Below the pieces are notes generated by a model. It ran no database searches. It was not told the origin of the DNA and saw only the letters and a list, made by a program, of their open reading frames with translations. The position numbers and the translations under genes are program-made. From an uncultured Saprospiraceae bacterium (GTDB lineage: Bacteria; Bacteroidota; Bacteroidia; Chitinophagales; Saprospiraceae): 10,864 bases of DNA. The stretch covers positions 1 through 10,864 of the forward strand of contig CAKZUM010000218.1 in assembly GCA_937921525.1 (NCBI GenBank), read 5' to 3'. Below, piece by piece: positions 1 to 6,358 of this stretch. Each line of letters begins with the position of its first letter. Position 1 is the first letter of the stretch.

Positions 1-54
1 GGAGGCGTTGAAATGAAAATATTTCGTTTCCAAAAACGAGTTCTTCAATCGTAG
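1..54 (+). CDS. 3' end of an upstream gene (partial)
   Basis: Frame 1 is open from the first base of the window to a TAG at 52-54, giving 18 codons that end in KRVLQS. The other two forward frames close within about 15 bases. A hairpin repeat follows directly at 59-79, as expected at a gene end. Nothing in so short a tail identifies the product. It could also be chance, since only 54 bases are visible, so this is an inference from the open frame and the hairpin. Confidence 0.35.
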   Translation, partial: GGVEMKIFRFQKRVLQS

Positions 55-58
55 ATGT

Positions 59-92
59 CTCCCTCTCTTTTTAAGGGAGGGTCGGGGTGGGT
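59..92 (+). repeat. Intergenic hairpin repeat, possible terminator
   Basis: The arms CTCCCT (59-64) and AGGGAG (74-79) enclose a T-rich loop and are followed by the G-rich tail GGTCGGGGTGGGTT. Hairpin-plus-G-rich-tail sequences of this form are familiar from spaces between genes in Bacteroidota genomes; that statement comes from general knowledge and was not searched here. It lies between the partial gene ending at 54 and the zinc-ribbon gene, so it may end the upstream transcript. No long T tract follows. Confidence 0.45.
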
Positions 93-151
93 TCTTAATT
101 CTTAACATAGTGTTGAACAGTTACTTTAGTACTTCTAAATCTAACACAGCT

Positions 152-511
152 ATGAAAAAACAATGTCTAGAATGCGACGAATCCTTCGTCGGAAGAGCAG
201 ATAAGAAGTTCTGTTCTGCTAGTTGTAGAAGCTCTTATAACAATCGTCTAAATAGTGATTCTACTAGTTTTATTCGGAATATCAATAATATACTTCGGAA
301 GAATCGACGAATATTATTTGATCTCAATCCTTCGGGTAAAACCAAAATCCACCAAGATCAATTATTAGAACAGGGCTTTAAATTTAGTTATTTTACGAAT
401 ACCTATACTACTAAAACGGGGAATACTTATTTCTTTTGTTATGACCAAGGGTATTTGCGGTTGGCGAGTGGGTTTTGTACGTTGGTAGTTCGGCAGAGTT
501 ATGTGCTGTAA
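152..511 (+). CDS. Small zinc-ribbon protein, function unknown
   Basis: A protein of 119 residues beginning MKKQCLECDE. An N-terminal zinc ribbon is visible as C5-X2-C8 and C21-X3-C25, in the context RADKKFCSASCR and followed by SYNNRLN. The rest is basic and mixed, with a conserved-looking block around KNRRILFDLNPSGKTKIH and an aromatic C-terminal half (GNTYFFCYDQGYLRLASGF). Proteins of this length and layout, sometimes called DUF2116-like zinc ribbons, are widespread hypothetical proteins in Bacteroidota; role unknown, nucleic-acid binding is only a guess. I chose the ATG at 152 because it places the zinc ribbon at the N-terminus as in the family; an upstream in-frame start at 110 would add 14 unremarkable residues. 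The TAA stop at 509-511 lies inside a palindromic repeat shared with the convergent neighbour. Confidence 0.8.
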   Translation: MKKQCLECDESFVGRADKKFCSASCRSSYNNRLNSDSTSFIRNINNILRKNRRILFDLNPSGKTKIHQDQLLEQGFKFSYFTNTYTTKTGNTYFFCYDQGYLRLASGFCTLVVRQSYVL

Positions 512-608
512 CACGGAATTTATTCCGTACCCGTAACACGGAATTTATTCCGTAATTTTTCACAGAATAAATTCTGTGGTACTGTTGTACGGAATAAATT
601 CCGTGTTA
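509..608. repeat. Cluster of four short palindromes between convergent genes
   Basis: Four palindromic units lie here. The first (509-529) and second (534-554) are identical 21-mers, TAACACGG followed by AATTTATTCCGTA. The fourth (588-608) is the exact reverse complement of the first. The third (561-578), CACAGAATAAATTCTGTG, is a diverged perfect palindrome. Each unit has the core ACGGAAT-TT-ATTCCGT or its variant. The unit's leading TAA serves as the stop codon of the zinc-ribbon gene (509-511) and, on the other strand, of the EI24 gene (606-608). The cluster could form hairpins that end both convergent transcripts, or could be a mobile REP-like sequence. Confidence 0.85.
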
Positions 609-1361
609 CACGAATTCGTCTAGACGCTTACCATCCAAGCGTTTGACGGTTTCTACAGTAGCGGCGATTGTTCCTAATGGAGGGGCAATTAAAAAGCCAA
701 TACCTATCGCTAATAAACCCATAAAAACGACCCCGTTTCCTAATGCCAACATTCGATTGGCTCGAACGAAGTGGATACTATCTCGGACATTCAAATGTCG
801 TTCTAAGGTATAATCTATATTGCCAAATCCAGCATAGAAGGCCTGTACTAGAAAAATACCGATTGCAGCAAATGGGCTAAAAAATGGCAATAAGCCTAAT
901 ATCACTAGTAGTAACATGAAAAACAATTCTCTAGTAATATTCCGCATCGCAATCCTCAAGCCTCTGACTACATCACTAATCATTTGAGGAACAGAAAAAC
1001 GGATAGATTGATCTATTCCTTGTAAATGATTTTCTACTTTTTCTGATAGCGGACTCATAAAAGGGGCGCTCAAAATTAATACGGCATGTTTATATAGAAT
1101 TAAGCCAGACCCAGTCATCAAAACACCACCAAAGGCAGTGGCTATCCCATCCACAATAGATCGGCCTCTTTCCCAAGGATAAAAAGCAGTTAAAAAATCG
1201 CCTATATTATCCGAAAAGCTCCATACGGAAAAACCTATAATTCCGCCAATGATTAAGCTAATCAATCCAGGGATAATTAAATACCCCCATAAACCTAGTT
1301 TAGATATTAATTGAAATGCCCGCCCATAGGCACTTAAGCCATTTAGAAAGTGTTTAATCAT
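606..1361 (-). CDS. EI24/CysZ-like inner-membrane protein
   Basis: A protein of 251 residues with several strongly hydrophobic stretches: about 22-50 (GLWGYLIIPGLISLIIGGII), 72-100, 144-180 and 203-230. The order of features, a short amphipathic start, WGYLIIPGLIS, ILSAPFMSPLSEKVE in the middle, a YTLERH turn and a hydrophobic hairpin before ETVKRLD, matches the EI24 domain family, which includes the E. coli sulfate transporter CysZ. Length is typical for the family. Bacteroidota members often lie away from cysteine genes, so a sulfate role is not shown here; no sulfur-assimilation gene is in the window. The gene stands alone, convergent with the zinc-ribbon gene, and its stop lies within a palindromic repeat. 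The ATG at 1361 begins MIKHFLNG, typical for the family. Confidence 0.85.
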   Translation of the reverse strand: MIKHFLNGLSAYGRAFQLISKLGLWGYLIIPGLISLIIGGIIGFSVWSFSDNIGDFLTAFYPWERGRSIVDGIATAFGGVLMTGSGLILYKHAVLILSAPFMSPLSEKVENHLQGIDQSIRFSVPQMISDVVRGLRIAMRNITRELFFMLLLVILGLLPFFSPFAAIGIFLVQAFYAGFGNIDYTLERHLNVRDSIHFVRANRMLALGNGVVFMGLLAIGIGFLIAPPLGTIAATVETVKRLDGKRLDEFV

Positions 1362-2069
1362 ATCGTAATTTTACTAATAATTTATTACTAAAATACATAA
1401 GTATCACTTTATCACCCATCTCACTTCTGCCTTTTCCCATTTCACTTCAAATCGTTTTAAATAATAATAGAATGTGCTTTACTTTGTATCATCAAAATGA
1501 TTGTAAAGATTGCATGAGTTGTTATTAACAATCTGGCAAAGCGACAAAGGTTGCTGTCAAAAAACAAATACTACCAAATGCCGTGGGGAGCAAAAATAAT
1601 CACTCGTTCCCAAAGAGATATCTTAATAGAATTAATTTCTTTTGAAAGAGGATCAAAATTAATTATTCTTATAGTAACCTGGCTTTGTCAGATTGTTCTT
1701 TTAAAAATGAAAAAGAGTTTTGAATTTAATATAAAAGGTTAGAAAATTGTTTTTAAGTCCATGCCTTACTTTGGAAACAAAGAGGCGAACATATCCAAAA
1801 ATGTTGTTGTTTTAAAAATTTTAAAGATTGAAAAGGCCGGGGTTTTGCTGATAGTGAGTCTCTTTAGTACAATGCATTTAACTAAAAGAATCCAAGATTA
1901 CACTATCAATCAAGTAAATACCTCGGGGGTCATCCCAAGACCGAAATTCTCTTTTAGCAAGACTATGTAAGAAAATTTCCCAATTACCGATTTTTACAAG
2001 GGGGACTTCATAGTATGAAAGTATTACACTCATTTCCTTTTCAAGAAATTATTACAATCTATTTGTATT
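1362..2069. other. Gap without a convincing gene
   Basis: This AT-rich stretch separates the EI24 gene start from a palindrome at 2070. Two short forward frames exist: 1551-1742 (TTG start; ATG-proximal part MPWGAKIITRSQ) and 1761-1970. Neither has a recognisable domain or clear ribosome site, and neither is supported by context. A further frame from about 1900 to 2077 is protein-like but interrupted by a TAG near 1960; its last part could be read from an ATG at 2015 as 20 codons. This looks like decayed coding sequence or an untranslated region. The EI24 promoter should lie near 1362-1500, but no clean TTG/TAnnTTTG pair was found. Confidence 0.5.
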
Positions 2070-2089
2070 CAGAGTAGCATGCTACTCTG
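2070..2089. repeat. Perfect 20-bp palindrome
   Basis: CAGAGTAGCATGCTACTCTG is its own reverse complement. As RNA the stem can be lengthened by TATT/GATA on the flanks with one G-U pair. A TAG within it ends the small forward frame that runs from 2015. A shorter palindrome with the same arms, AGAGTAG-C-CTACTCT, lies at 5626-5640, so this is probably a member of a dispersed short palindrome family rather than a one-off. Confidence 0.75.
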
Positions 2090-2191
2090 GATACATTAGA
2101 TAATTTTTCAAGTACCATTCGTCAATTCAATAAAATATAATAGGAAATTTCCTAGATAAAAAAGTAGTCTTTATTGCATCGCAGTCAACTA

Positions 2192-2221
2192 CCAACGGGG
2201 TACGCCCCGTTGGCGTTTTTA
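2192..2221 (+). terminator. Strong rho-independent terminator, + strand
   Basis: A perfect 9-bp stem, CCAACGGGG (2192-2200) and CCCCGTTGG (2205-2213), closes a TACG loop and is followed by CGTTTTTATTTT. The T tract lies only on the + side, so it ends a rightward transcript. The - strand gene whose stop is at 2236 would also run into the stem, but without a T tract. No clear + strand gene precedes it, so its client is unknown. Confidence 0.75.
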
Positions 2222-2235
2222 TTTTAAAAAATATT

Positions 2236-3897
2236 CTATCGAGGTTGAGAATTATCCCCTTTACTTCTTGGAATAAACACATACCCTACAAATTCCCCGT
2301 TCATATAATAGACCACTTTAGCCATTGGGTATCGGTCTCTAACCACCTCTTTCAAAAAAGTACTAGCTTCCTTCTTTTTATTAAAGTCTCCTAATAAGTA
2401 AGAATAACCACCATCCGACCGCAATTCCTTTTTCACTTGTCCATGTTGTTTAAAAATAGGATTATCCGTAGCTACTTCTTTTGTACTCAATAATATTTCT
2501 ATAAGGTAGCCTGTATAATTGGCTTCAATAAACTCCGCACTGTTTTGTGTTGTAGCAGTTTGCACAAGTGATTCTCCTTGCGAATTAATCGACGTTGTAG
2601 TAGAAGAAGGTAATGGCTTTTCAACAGTAGCTGGTTTGGATTGCTTAGCTGGTTTGGAGGTAGCTGTTTTTACAAGAGTCTCCCCTCTATTCCCTCTTGA
2701 TAAAATAGTATTTGTACTAGAAGAAGTTTTCTTATAATCAGGAATTGTCGCTGAATTAGTTGATTGGTTAATAGATTTTGTAGGTTTAGCTGTATTGACA
2801 ACTGTTGCTTTTGGAGTAGGTTTGGGATTCGTCACTACTGGTTTCTTTACAGTATTAGACTTCGCTGTGGTTTCTACTTTTGTAGTGGTTGGTTTAGCTT
2901 TACTTGTGGGTGGGCTTGGGGCAGTTACAATTCCTGTAATCGTTTCTTTATTCTTCACACTTTCAGTTTGGAAAGTACTTTGAGTAGAGGGAGGCTGACT
3001 AGTACCTGTAGAAGTATTGACAACACCAGTCTGGAATGTGGAAGCAGCATCTTTCCCTACCTTAATAGAAGATGGCTGATGCGTTTTATTATTGATAGTC
3101 GTTGTACTTTTTACTCGACCATCCGTTCCTACTTCCACGATCTCGGAATTCAGATTTTCCATAAACAAAATTTCTACCAAACTCTCTTCTCCATACACAA
3201 CTTTAGATTTATTTTTAGCGGTTAATCTTTCTAATTCTATATTAGCTAAAAATGTCCCCATTTGATTACTTTCGGTCAATACATCAGATATGCCAGGCTG
3301 AATACTACCAGCTCCATCAAAACACAAAATACAGCCTTTAATATCCACATAGGCCTCTAGCCTTTTAGGGACATATCCCTCTTTTCTAATCAATACCGTA
3401 TAATGATTTCCTCTTTCAAAAGTAGTTTTAAAAGTAGGATAAGGGTGGCCTTCCAGAATCAGTACTAACTCGTCTTTGGTATTATTAAAGACCTCAATTA
3501 AAGAGTTGGTGATAGCATCTACCTGTTTTGTACTATTGGTGCGTTTTTCTGCTAAGGTCGCATCTAAAATATACCCTGGCTTTCGCTCCATCTGAATTTT
3601 CTCAAATACTTTAGGAGTCGTTCCATCTATTTTGATCGTCTTTTGAATCGGATGGAATAAGTCTTTTTCTATTACTAAAATAAATTCCCCTACTGGTAGA
3701 CGTACAGAGAAATGCCCTTCTTTATCTGAACTAGTCGTAGTAAAAGCTTGTTTGGTCTGTGTGTCCTTTACTGTAATTTGGACACTATTCAAATATCCTC
3801 TATTACCGCTTTCGAATACGTACCCATCTAGGGCTACATCTTGGGCATAAGTAGAGATAACGAAGATACTTGCTAAAAAAAATAGTAATTGTCTCAT
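2236..3897 (-). CDS. Secreted protein with carboxypeptidase-regulatory-like and SPOR-like domains
   Basis: A protein of 553 residues. Residues 1-18 form a signal peptide (MRQLLFFLASIFVISTYA, cleavage likely before QD). Residues 20-105 resemble a carboxypeptidase-regulatory-like beta sandwich (LDGYVFESGNRGYLNSVQITV, then DKEGHFSVRLPVGEF). Residues 108-225 look like a second beta domain with HYTVLIRKEGYVPKRL and a paired-cysteine CILCF. Residues 265-455 are a low-complexity Thr/Ser/Pro/Lys linker with internal repeats (STFQT at 286 and 307; GETLVKTAT at 405 and GESLVQTAT at 441). Residues 461-541 match a SPOR-like fold (YLIEILLS, then GGYSYLLGDFNKKKEASTFL and KVVYYMNGEFVGYV). SPOR domains typically bind denuded septal peptidoglycan, so a periplasmic or cell-envelope anchored role is inferred. 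The start codon lies 44 bases from an IS insertion, which has probably changed its promoter region; TAGCTTTA at 3930-3937 is a weak -7 candidate. Confidence 0.8.
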   Translation of the reverse strand: MRQLLFFLASIFVISTYAQDVALDGYVFESGNRGYLNSVQITVKDTQTKQAFTTTSSDKEGHFSVRLPVGEFILVIEKDLFHPIQKTIKIDGTTPKVFEKIQMERKPGYILDATLAEKRTNSTKQVDAITNSLIEVFNNTKDELVLILEGHPYPTFKTTFERGNHYTVLIRKEGYVPKRLEAYVDIKGCILCFDGAGSIQPGISDVLTESNQMGTFLANIELERLTAKNKSKVVYGEESLVEILFMENLNSEIVEVGTDGRVKSTTTINNKTHQPSSIKVGKDAASTFQTGVVNTSTGTSQPPSTQSTFQTESVKNKETITGIVTAPSPPTSKAKPTTTKVETTAKSNTVKKPVVTNPKPTPKATVVNTAKPTKSINQSTNSATIPDYKKTSSSTNTILSRGNRGETLVKTATSKPAKQSKPATVEKPLPSSTTTSINSQGESLVQTATTQNSAEFIEANYTGYLIEILLSTKEVATDNPIFKQHGQVKKELRSDGGYSYLLGDFNKKKEASTFLKEVVRDRYPMAKVVYYMNGEFVGYVFIPRSKGDNSQPR

Positions 3898-3951
3898 AAT
3901 AATTGTATTCCATTGATATTCAAGCGGTCTAAAGCTATTTTGGCTATCCTT

Positions 3952-4995
3952 CTAACGTTGTAAAAGACTGATTTTCAATTTCTTATTTTTTCTTTTACGA
4001 GGTTCTTTAAAGCCTGTCACATTTGAACATAAAAATTCAAATAAATCTGGAAACTCCCGTTTAAAAAGCCTTTGGGCAGGTGTTGAGCCGTCTTCTCTTT
4101 TGGTATCAAAATTATGAATAACTGTCAACGCTTTCCTTTTTTGTTCAGGAATACCTTTTTGACTATGATAGATAAAAGCTAAATATCCATTTCGTCCTTC
4201 CACTTGTGAAGAAGACCGCTGAAAAGAATTTGCCATCTGATAAGCCATTTCAAATAAAACTTCTTGTCGCTCTATTGGAATATTTAGTTCGTTCATTTGC
4301 TCAATAGTGCCTTGCTGAGTTTGTTGCATTCTTTGCTCATAGCACTCGATCAACTCTGGATTAGAGCGACCATTTTTTGTTCGCTTCAATTGGGCTTGCC
4401 AATATAACAAAGGCAGTAAATAGTTGGTAAACCAATCTCTTTCTATCTCACTTATAATCTGTTGACTTACCCACTCCTTTATGGTTTGTTGACTTGTAGC
4501 TATCCAATTACCAATCCCTATTACTATATCAGGAATCTGCTGTAGTAGTTTATTCGCCTTAGACAGATCAATACTAATATCTATTTGCTCTGCTAATTTA
4601 CTAACCTGCATTACTGACTGTACTAACGTTTTATTGACCTGCTGCTCACTCGACCATTTATTCGACTTGTCAAATGGATGAATCGTTTGATTGATTGTTC
4701 TACTATGTGCACGGTATTGCTTGTAAACACTCGATAGCTCTTTAGCTGTTGCTTCTATCTTTTGCCTTTCTTGCTGTGATTTTCCTGTTAAATTTGACTT
4801 AGCTTGTTGGGCTTGCTGGCATCGCTTTCCTATTTGAAGTCCTGCCAACTTACCCATGTCTTGCTGAAAATGAAAAAGATCTGGCATCGAAGCAACTGCT
4901 AAATAAGCTGCTTGCCCTAATTTCACAAGGGCTTTGGCTCGGTCACTTACTAGCCCAATTACCTTTATCCCTTGAAGCGATAGGTGCAACTGCAA
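3952..4995 (-). CDS. IS transposase, C-terminal part (DUF6399 type)
   Basis: From its first ATG this frame gives 347 residues, but the same frame is open further upstream and joins the preceding ORF: before the ATG it reads FEESSEQRDVASWDEQL. The DUF6399 hallmarks are visible: GLVSDRAKALVKLGQ with the presumed second catalytic Asp at D18, VASMPDLFHFQQD just after, a long Gln/Lys-rich helical insert, and SSSQVEGRNGYLAF, where E266 is the likely catalytic Glu. The C-terminus is TPAQRLFKREFPDLFEFL followed by a basic tail. So the D and E of a DDE active site lie here, with the first D in the upstream frame. It is translated as one protein only if ribosomes shift frame or if the missing base is a sequence error. 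Stop TAG is at 3952-3954, close to the IS end. Confidence 0.75.
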   Translation of the reverse strand: MQLHLSLQGIKVIGLVSDRAKALVKLGQAAYLAVASMPDLFHFQQDMGKLAGLQIGKRCQQAQQAKSNLTGKSQQERQKIEATAKELSSVYKQYRAHSRTINQTIHPFDKSNKWSSEQQVNKTLVQSVMQVSKLAEQIDISIDLSKANKLLQQIPDIVIGIGNWIATSQQTIKEWVSQQIISEIERDWFTNYLLPLLYWQAQLKRTKNGRSNPELIECYEQRMQQTQQGTIEQMNELNIPIERQEVLFEMAYQMANSFQRSSSQVEGRNGYLAFIYHSQKGIPEQKRKALTVIHNFDTKREDGSTPAQRLFKREFPDLFEFLCSNVTGFKEPRKRKNKKLKISLLQR

Positions 4996-5012
4996 TTGCT
5001 CATCCCAACTTG

Positions 5013-5537
5013 CTACATCTCTTTGTTCGCTTGACTCTTCAAAAAAAGGTAACCACTTATTAAATCTTGACAGACCAGTAGCATCTCATCTAACCAGGTC
5101 TCGTCTAAGCCTAATACCACTTCCATTTCCTGCATCGTTGAGTGGGCTTGCTCTTTTAATCCTAATTCTTGCAATTCTTTATACCATAAAATATTAGCAA
5201 TAATCTCATTCGTTAATCGGTAGATACTACTCTCTGAAACCGCTGCTACTCCTTCGATTTGTAAATGACCTAAGTGTTCACTTATCCGCTTTGAACCTAC
5301 CCCGCCTTTAATCCCAAATGTATAGATTACACTTATTATCATCCGTTTTAAAAAATTCTGCCCCCATGCCGTCTCCCATTGATCTGTACCACTTGACGCA
5401 ATTCGATCTGCATTCCTTGATTTGTGATAGGCTACTGTGCTTATCGGCGCACCTGTCGCTTCGCTCACTTCCTTCAGCGTCGCTGATTCGTTAGTTTGTA
5501 GGTGGCCAGTTATTTCTTTCCATATTGTTTTTAACAT
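5013..5537 (-). CDS. IS transposase, N-terminal part with helix-turn-helix
   Basis: The 174-residue frame has an N-terminal helix-turn-helix-like region (about 20-45, ATLKEVSEATGAPISTVAYH), a linking helical part (60-130, including GIKGGVGSKRISEHLG), and the first catalytic motif LGLDETWLD with D145. After SGYLF the frame runs off into KSQANKEM and a TAG. At codons 164-166 the sequence C-TTTTTTT-G at 5040-5048 is where the family sequence should continue as FEE in the -1 frame. One extra T would fuse the two parts into a protein of about 530 residues. A -1 shift on T TTT TTG would do the same. Without either, the product lacks the second Asp and the Glu and cannot be an active transposase. 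Confidence 0.75.
   Translation of the reverse strand: MLKTIWKEITGHLQTNESATLKEVSEATGAPISTVAYHKSRNADRIASSGTDQWETAWGQNFLKRMIISVIYTFGIKGGVGSKRISEHLGHLQIEGVAAVSESSIYRLTNEIIANILWYKELQELGLKEQAHSTMQEMEVVLGLDETWLDEMLLVCQDLISGYLFLKSQANKEM
5040..5048 (-). other. Candidate -1 frameshift site or homopolymer error
   Basis: On the - strand the bases read C TTT TTT TG. In the upstream frame this is CTT TTT TTG, which contains the heptamer T TTT TTG in the X XXY YYZ arrangement used for -1 slippage. A shift back by one base continues directly into the downstream transposase frame (FEESSEQRDVA). No strong stimulatory stem was seen just downstream. A one-base deletion in the T run, or a sequencing error, explains the data equally well. 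Confidence 0.5.
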
Positions 5538-5624
5538 CCAACAAAATTAGAAATTCTTGTCACAATTCTAACTATATAGCCTATTTTTGTTGAAAGCGTT
5601 TTATCGCTTAATTTACAACTTTAG

Positions 5625-5828
5625 AAGAGTAGCCTACTCTCCAAACTTCAACAGCAACTTCATCAACCCATAGCGCGTTTAATGGAGGGCTCAATAGCGT
5701 ATTGGCGTAGAATTGTTAAAGCTCAAACTTTCCTAAATTTTGCGGAATGGTTATCTAATAAAGATACTTCCGATAAAGATTGGAAAGCATTGATCTTACC
5801 TATTGTTAAGATTATGGCTTACCAATAA
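5625..5828 (+). pseudogene. C-terminal scrap of an unidentified gene
   Basis: A forward frame is open from just after a TAG at 5622-5624 to TAA at 5826-5828. It reads KSSLLSKLQQQLHQPIAR, then MEGSIAYWRRIVKAQTFLNF, then AEWLSNKDTSDKDWKALILP and ends in IVKIMAYQ. The composition (Trp, Tyr, charged helices) is that of real coding sequence, but there is no good start: the only ATG, at 5682, would give 48 residues and lacks a clear ribosome site. It begins near a short palindrome and close to the IS right end. It is probably the remaining tail of a larger protein, perhaps of another transposable element. I do not recognise the family. Confidence 0.45.
5626..5640. repeat. Short palindrome AGAGTAG-C-CTACTCT
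   Basis: Arms of 7 bp surround a single C. The same arms occur in the 20-bp palindrome at 2070-2089, on the other side of the IS and the SPOR-like gene. The two probably belong to one dispersed palindrome family. Confidence 0.6.
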
Positions 5829-6103
5829 ATTCGAGTTCGCTGATTCTTGTTCGCTACTTCCATTTTGGGAGACTTCCTATAATGGGCTGGTTTTGTTATG
5901 CTATTATGTCAATGAACTTTGGCTGGAATTGCCCCTTTTTATGCTTTTTTATCGATTTTTTGGCTCATGCAAAAGTCGAGTATTTATTCTAACCATAGCC
6001 AATTTGTTGTGTTATGTGTATCAGGTGGTTATTTGAAAAGTCGTGAGCAAATTTCTCCCTTTTGGGTAAAATCGAACAAAAGTCAAAAATATTTTATAGA
6101 TTT
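5829..6103. other. AT-rich gap, probably decayed sequence
   Basis: Two overlapping forward frames (5803-6036 and 5919-6122) cover this stretch, but both are rich in Leu, Phe and Cys in the manner of chance translation and have no recognisable motif. Overlapping open frames of similar hydrophobic character suggest low-complexity DNA, not a gene. No RNA gene or promoter was identified. Confidence 0.5.
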
Positions 6104-6220
6104 CTATTCACAGTGTTTCTGATCTAATTCTTCAATCCTCAAATTAAACTCACTAGGACTAGTTTCAAACATATCTTTCCGCTTCGGTCATACCTTTTTT
6201 ATGATAGTAGAATTATTCAT
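6104..6220 (-). pseudogene. Tiny ORF interrupted by one in-frame stop
   Basis: On the - strand an ATG at 6218-6220 has a good purine-rich ribosome site (GAGAAGG, at 6228-6234, 7 bases upstream). It reads MNNSTIIKKV, then a TGA at 6188-6190, then in the same frame PKRKDMFETSPSEFNLRIEE and LDQKHCE to a TAG at 6104-6106. The part after the stop can also start at its own ATG (6170-6172). The composition looks like protein, and TGA could derive from CGA by one change. It may be the beginning of a lost gene cut off by a deletion. No family is recognised. Confidence 0.3.
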
Positions 6221-6232
6221 AGGATTACCTTC

Positions 6233-6270
6233 TCCCAAAATTATAACCTATATTTAGACTGATTTTGGGA
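6233..6270. repeat. 9-bp perfect inverted repeat
   Basis: TCCCAAAAT (6233-6241) and ATTTTGGGA (6262-6270) are exact reverse complements around a 20-base AT-rich loop. It lies immediately upstream of the tiny - strand ORF and downstream of the integrase gene. It could be an operator, a recombinase site or a weak hairpin; there is no T tract on either strand. Confidence 0.4.
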
Positions 6271-6322
6271 AAAGTAAAAAATATTGTTATGTACTGAAAA
6301 TTAATTAATTATATGAAATGGC

Positions 6323-6358
6323 GTGGTCGATTTCTACCTTTTGAGTCGATTAGACCAC
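6323..6358. repeat. Inverted and direct repeats at the integrase stop
   Basis: GTGGTC (6323-6328) and GACCAC (6353-6358) form a 6-bp inverted repeat overlapping the integrase stop (6350-6352). Within it GTCGATT occurs twice in direct orientation (about 6326 and 6346). Tyrosine recombinase core sites often lie just beyond the 3' or 5' end of the integrase gene and show short repeats of this size, so this is a candidate att-proximal site. The evidence is positional only, and a transcript-ending hairpin without T tract is an alternative. Confidence 0.25.

Larger units (their letters stand above)
3942..5581 (-). mobile_element. Insertion sequence with DUF6399-type transposase
   Basis: The element is about 1640 bp. 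Its left end starts GGCTAT (3942-3947) and its right end finishes ATAGCC (5576-5581). Read inward, 14 of the first 24 positions agree, including a shared TTGT block at positions 17-20. TATTTT lies directly outside both ends (3936-3941 and 5582-5587), fitting a 6-bp target duplication, although T-rich flanks could match by chance. The transposase stop lies 10 bases inside the left end and its start 44 bases inside the right end, a normal IS layout. The only contents are the two transposase frames. Confidence 0.7.

Noticed and set aside
509..608. CRISPR array
   Set aside because: The repeats are palindromes in mixed orientation with irregular 4-10 base gaps and no spacers of constant length; no cas genes.
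1551..1970. Two short forward ORFs (63 and 69 residues)
   Set aside because: No recognised motif, no clear ribosome site, one starts at TTG, and the area also shows broken frames; kept only as part of the gap description.
2519..3225. Three forward ORFs
   Set aside because: They are antisense to the well-supported SPOR-like gene; their composition mirrors its Thr/Lys/Pro linker.
5803..6122. Two overlapping forward ORFs rich in Leu, Phe and Cys
   Set aside because: Overlapping frames in AT-rich DNA without motifs; no family likeness, so not called as genes.
6323..6358. Definite attachment site for the integrase
   Set aside because: Short repeats are present but no matching partner was found on the far side of the module, so it is listed only as a weak candidate.
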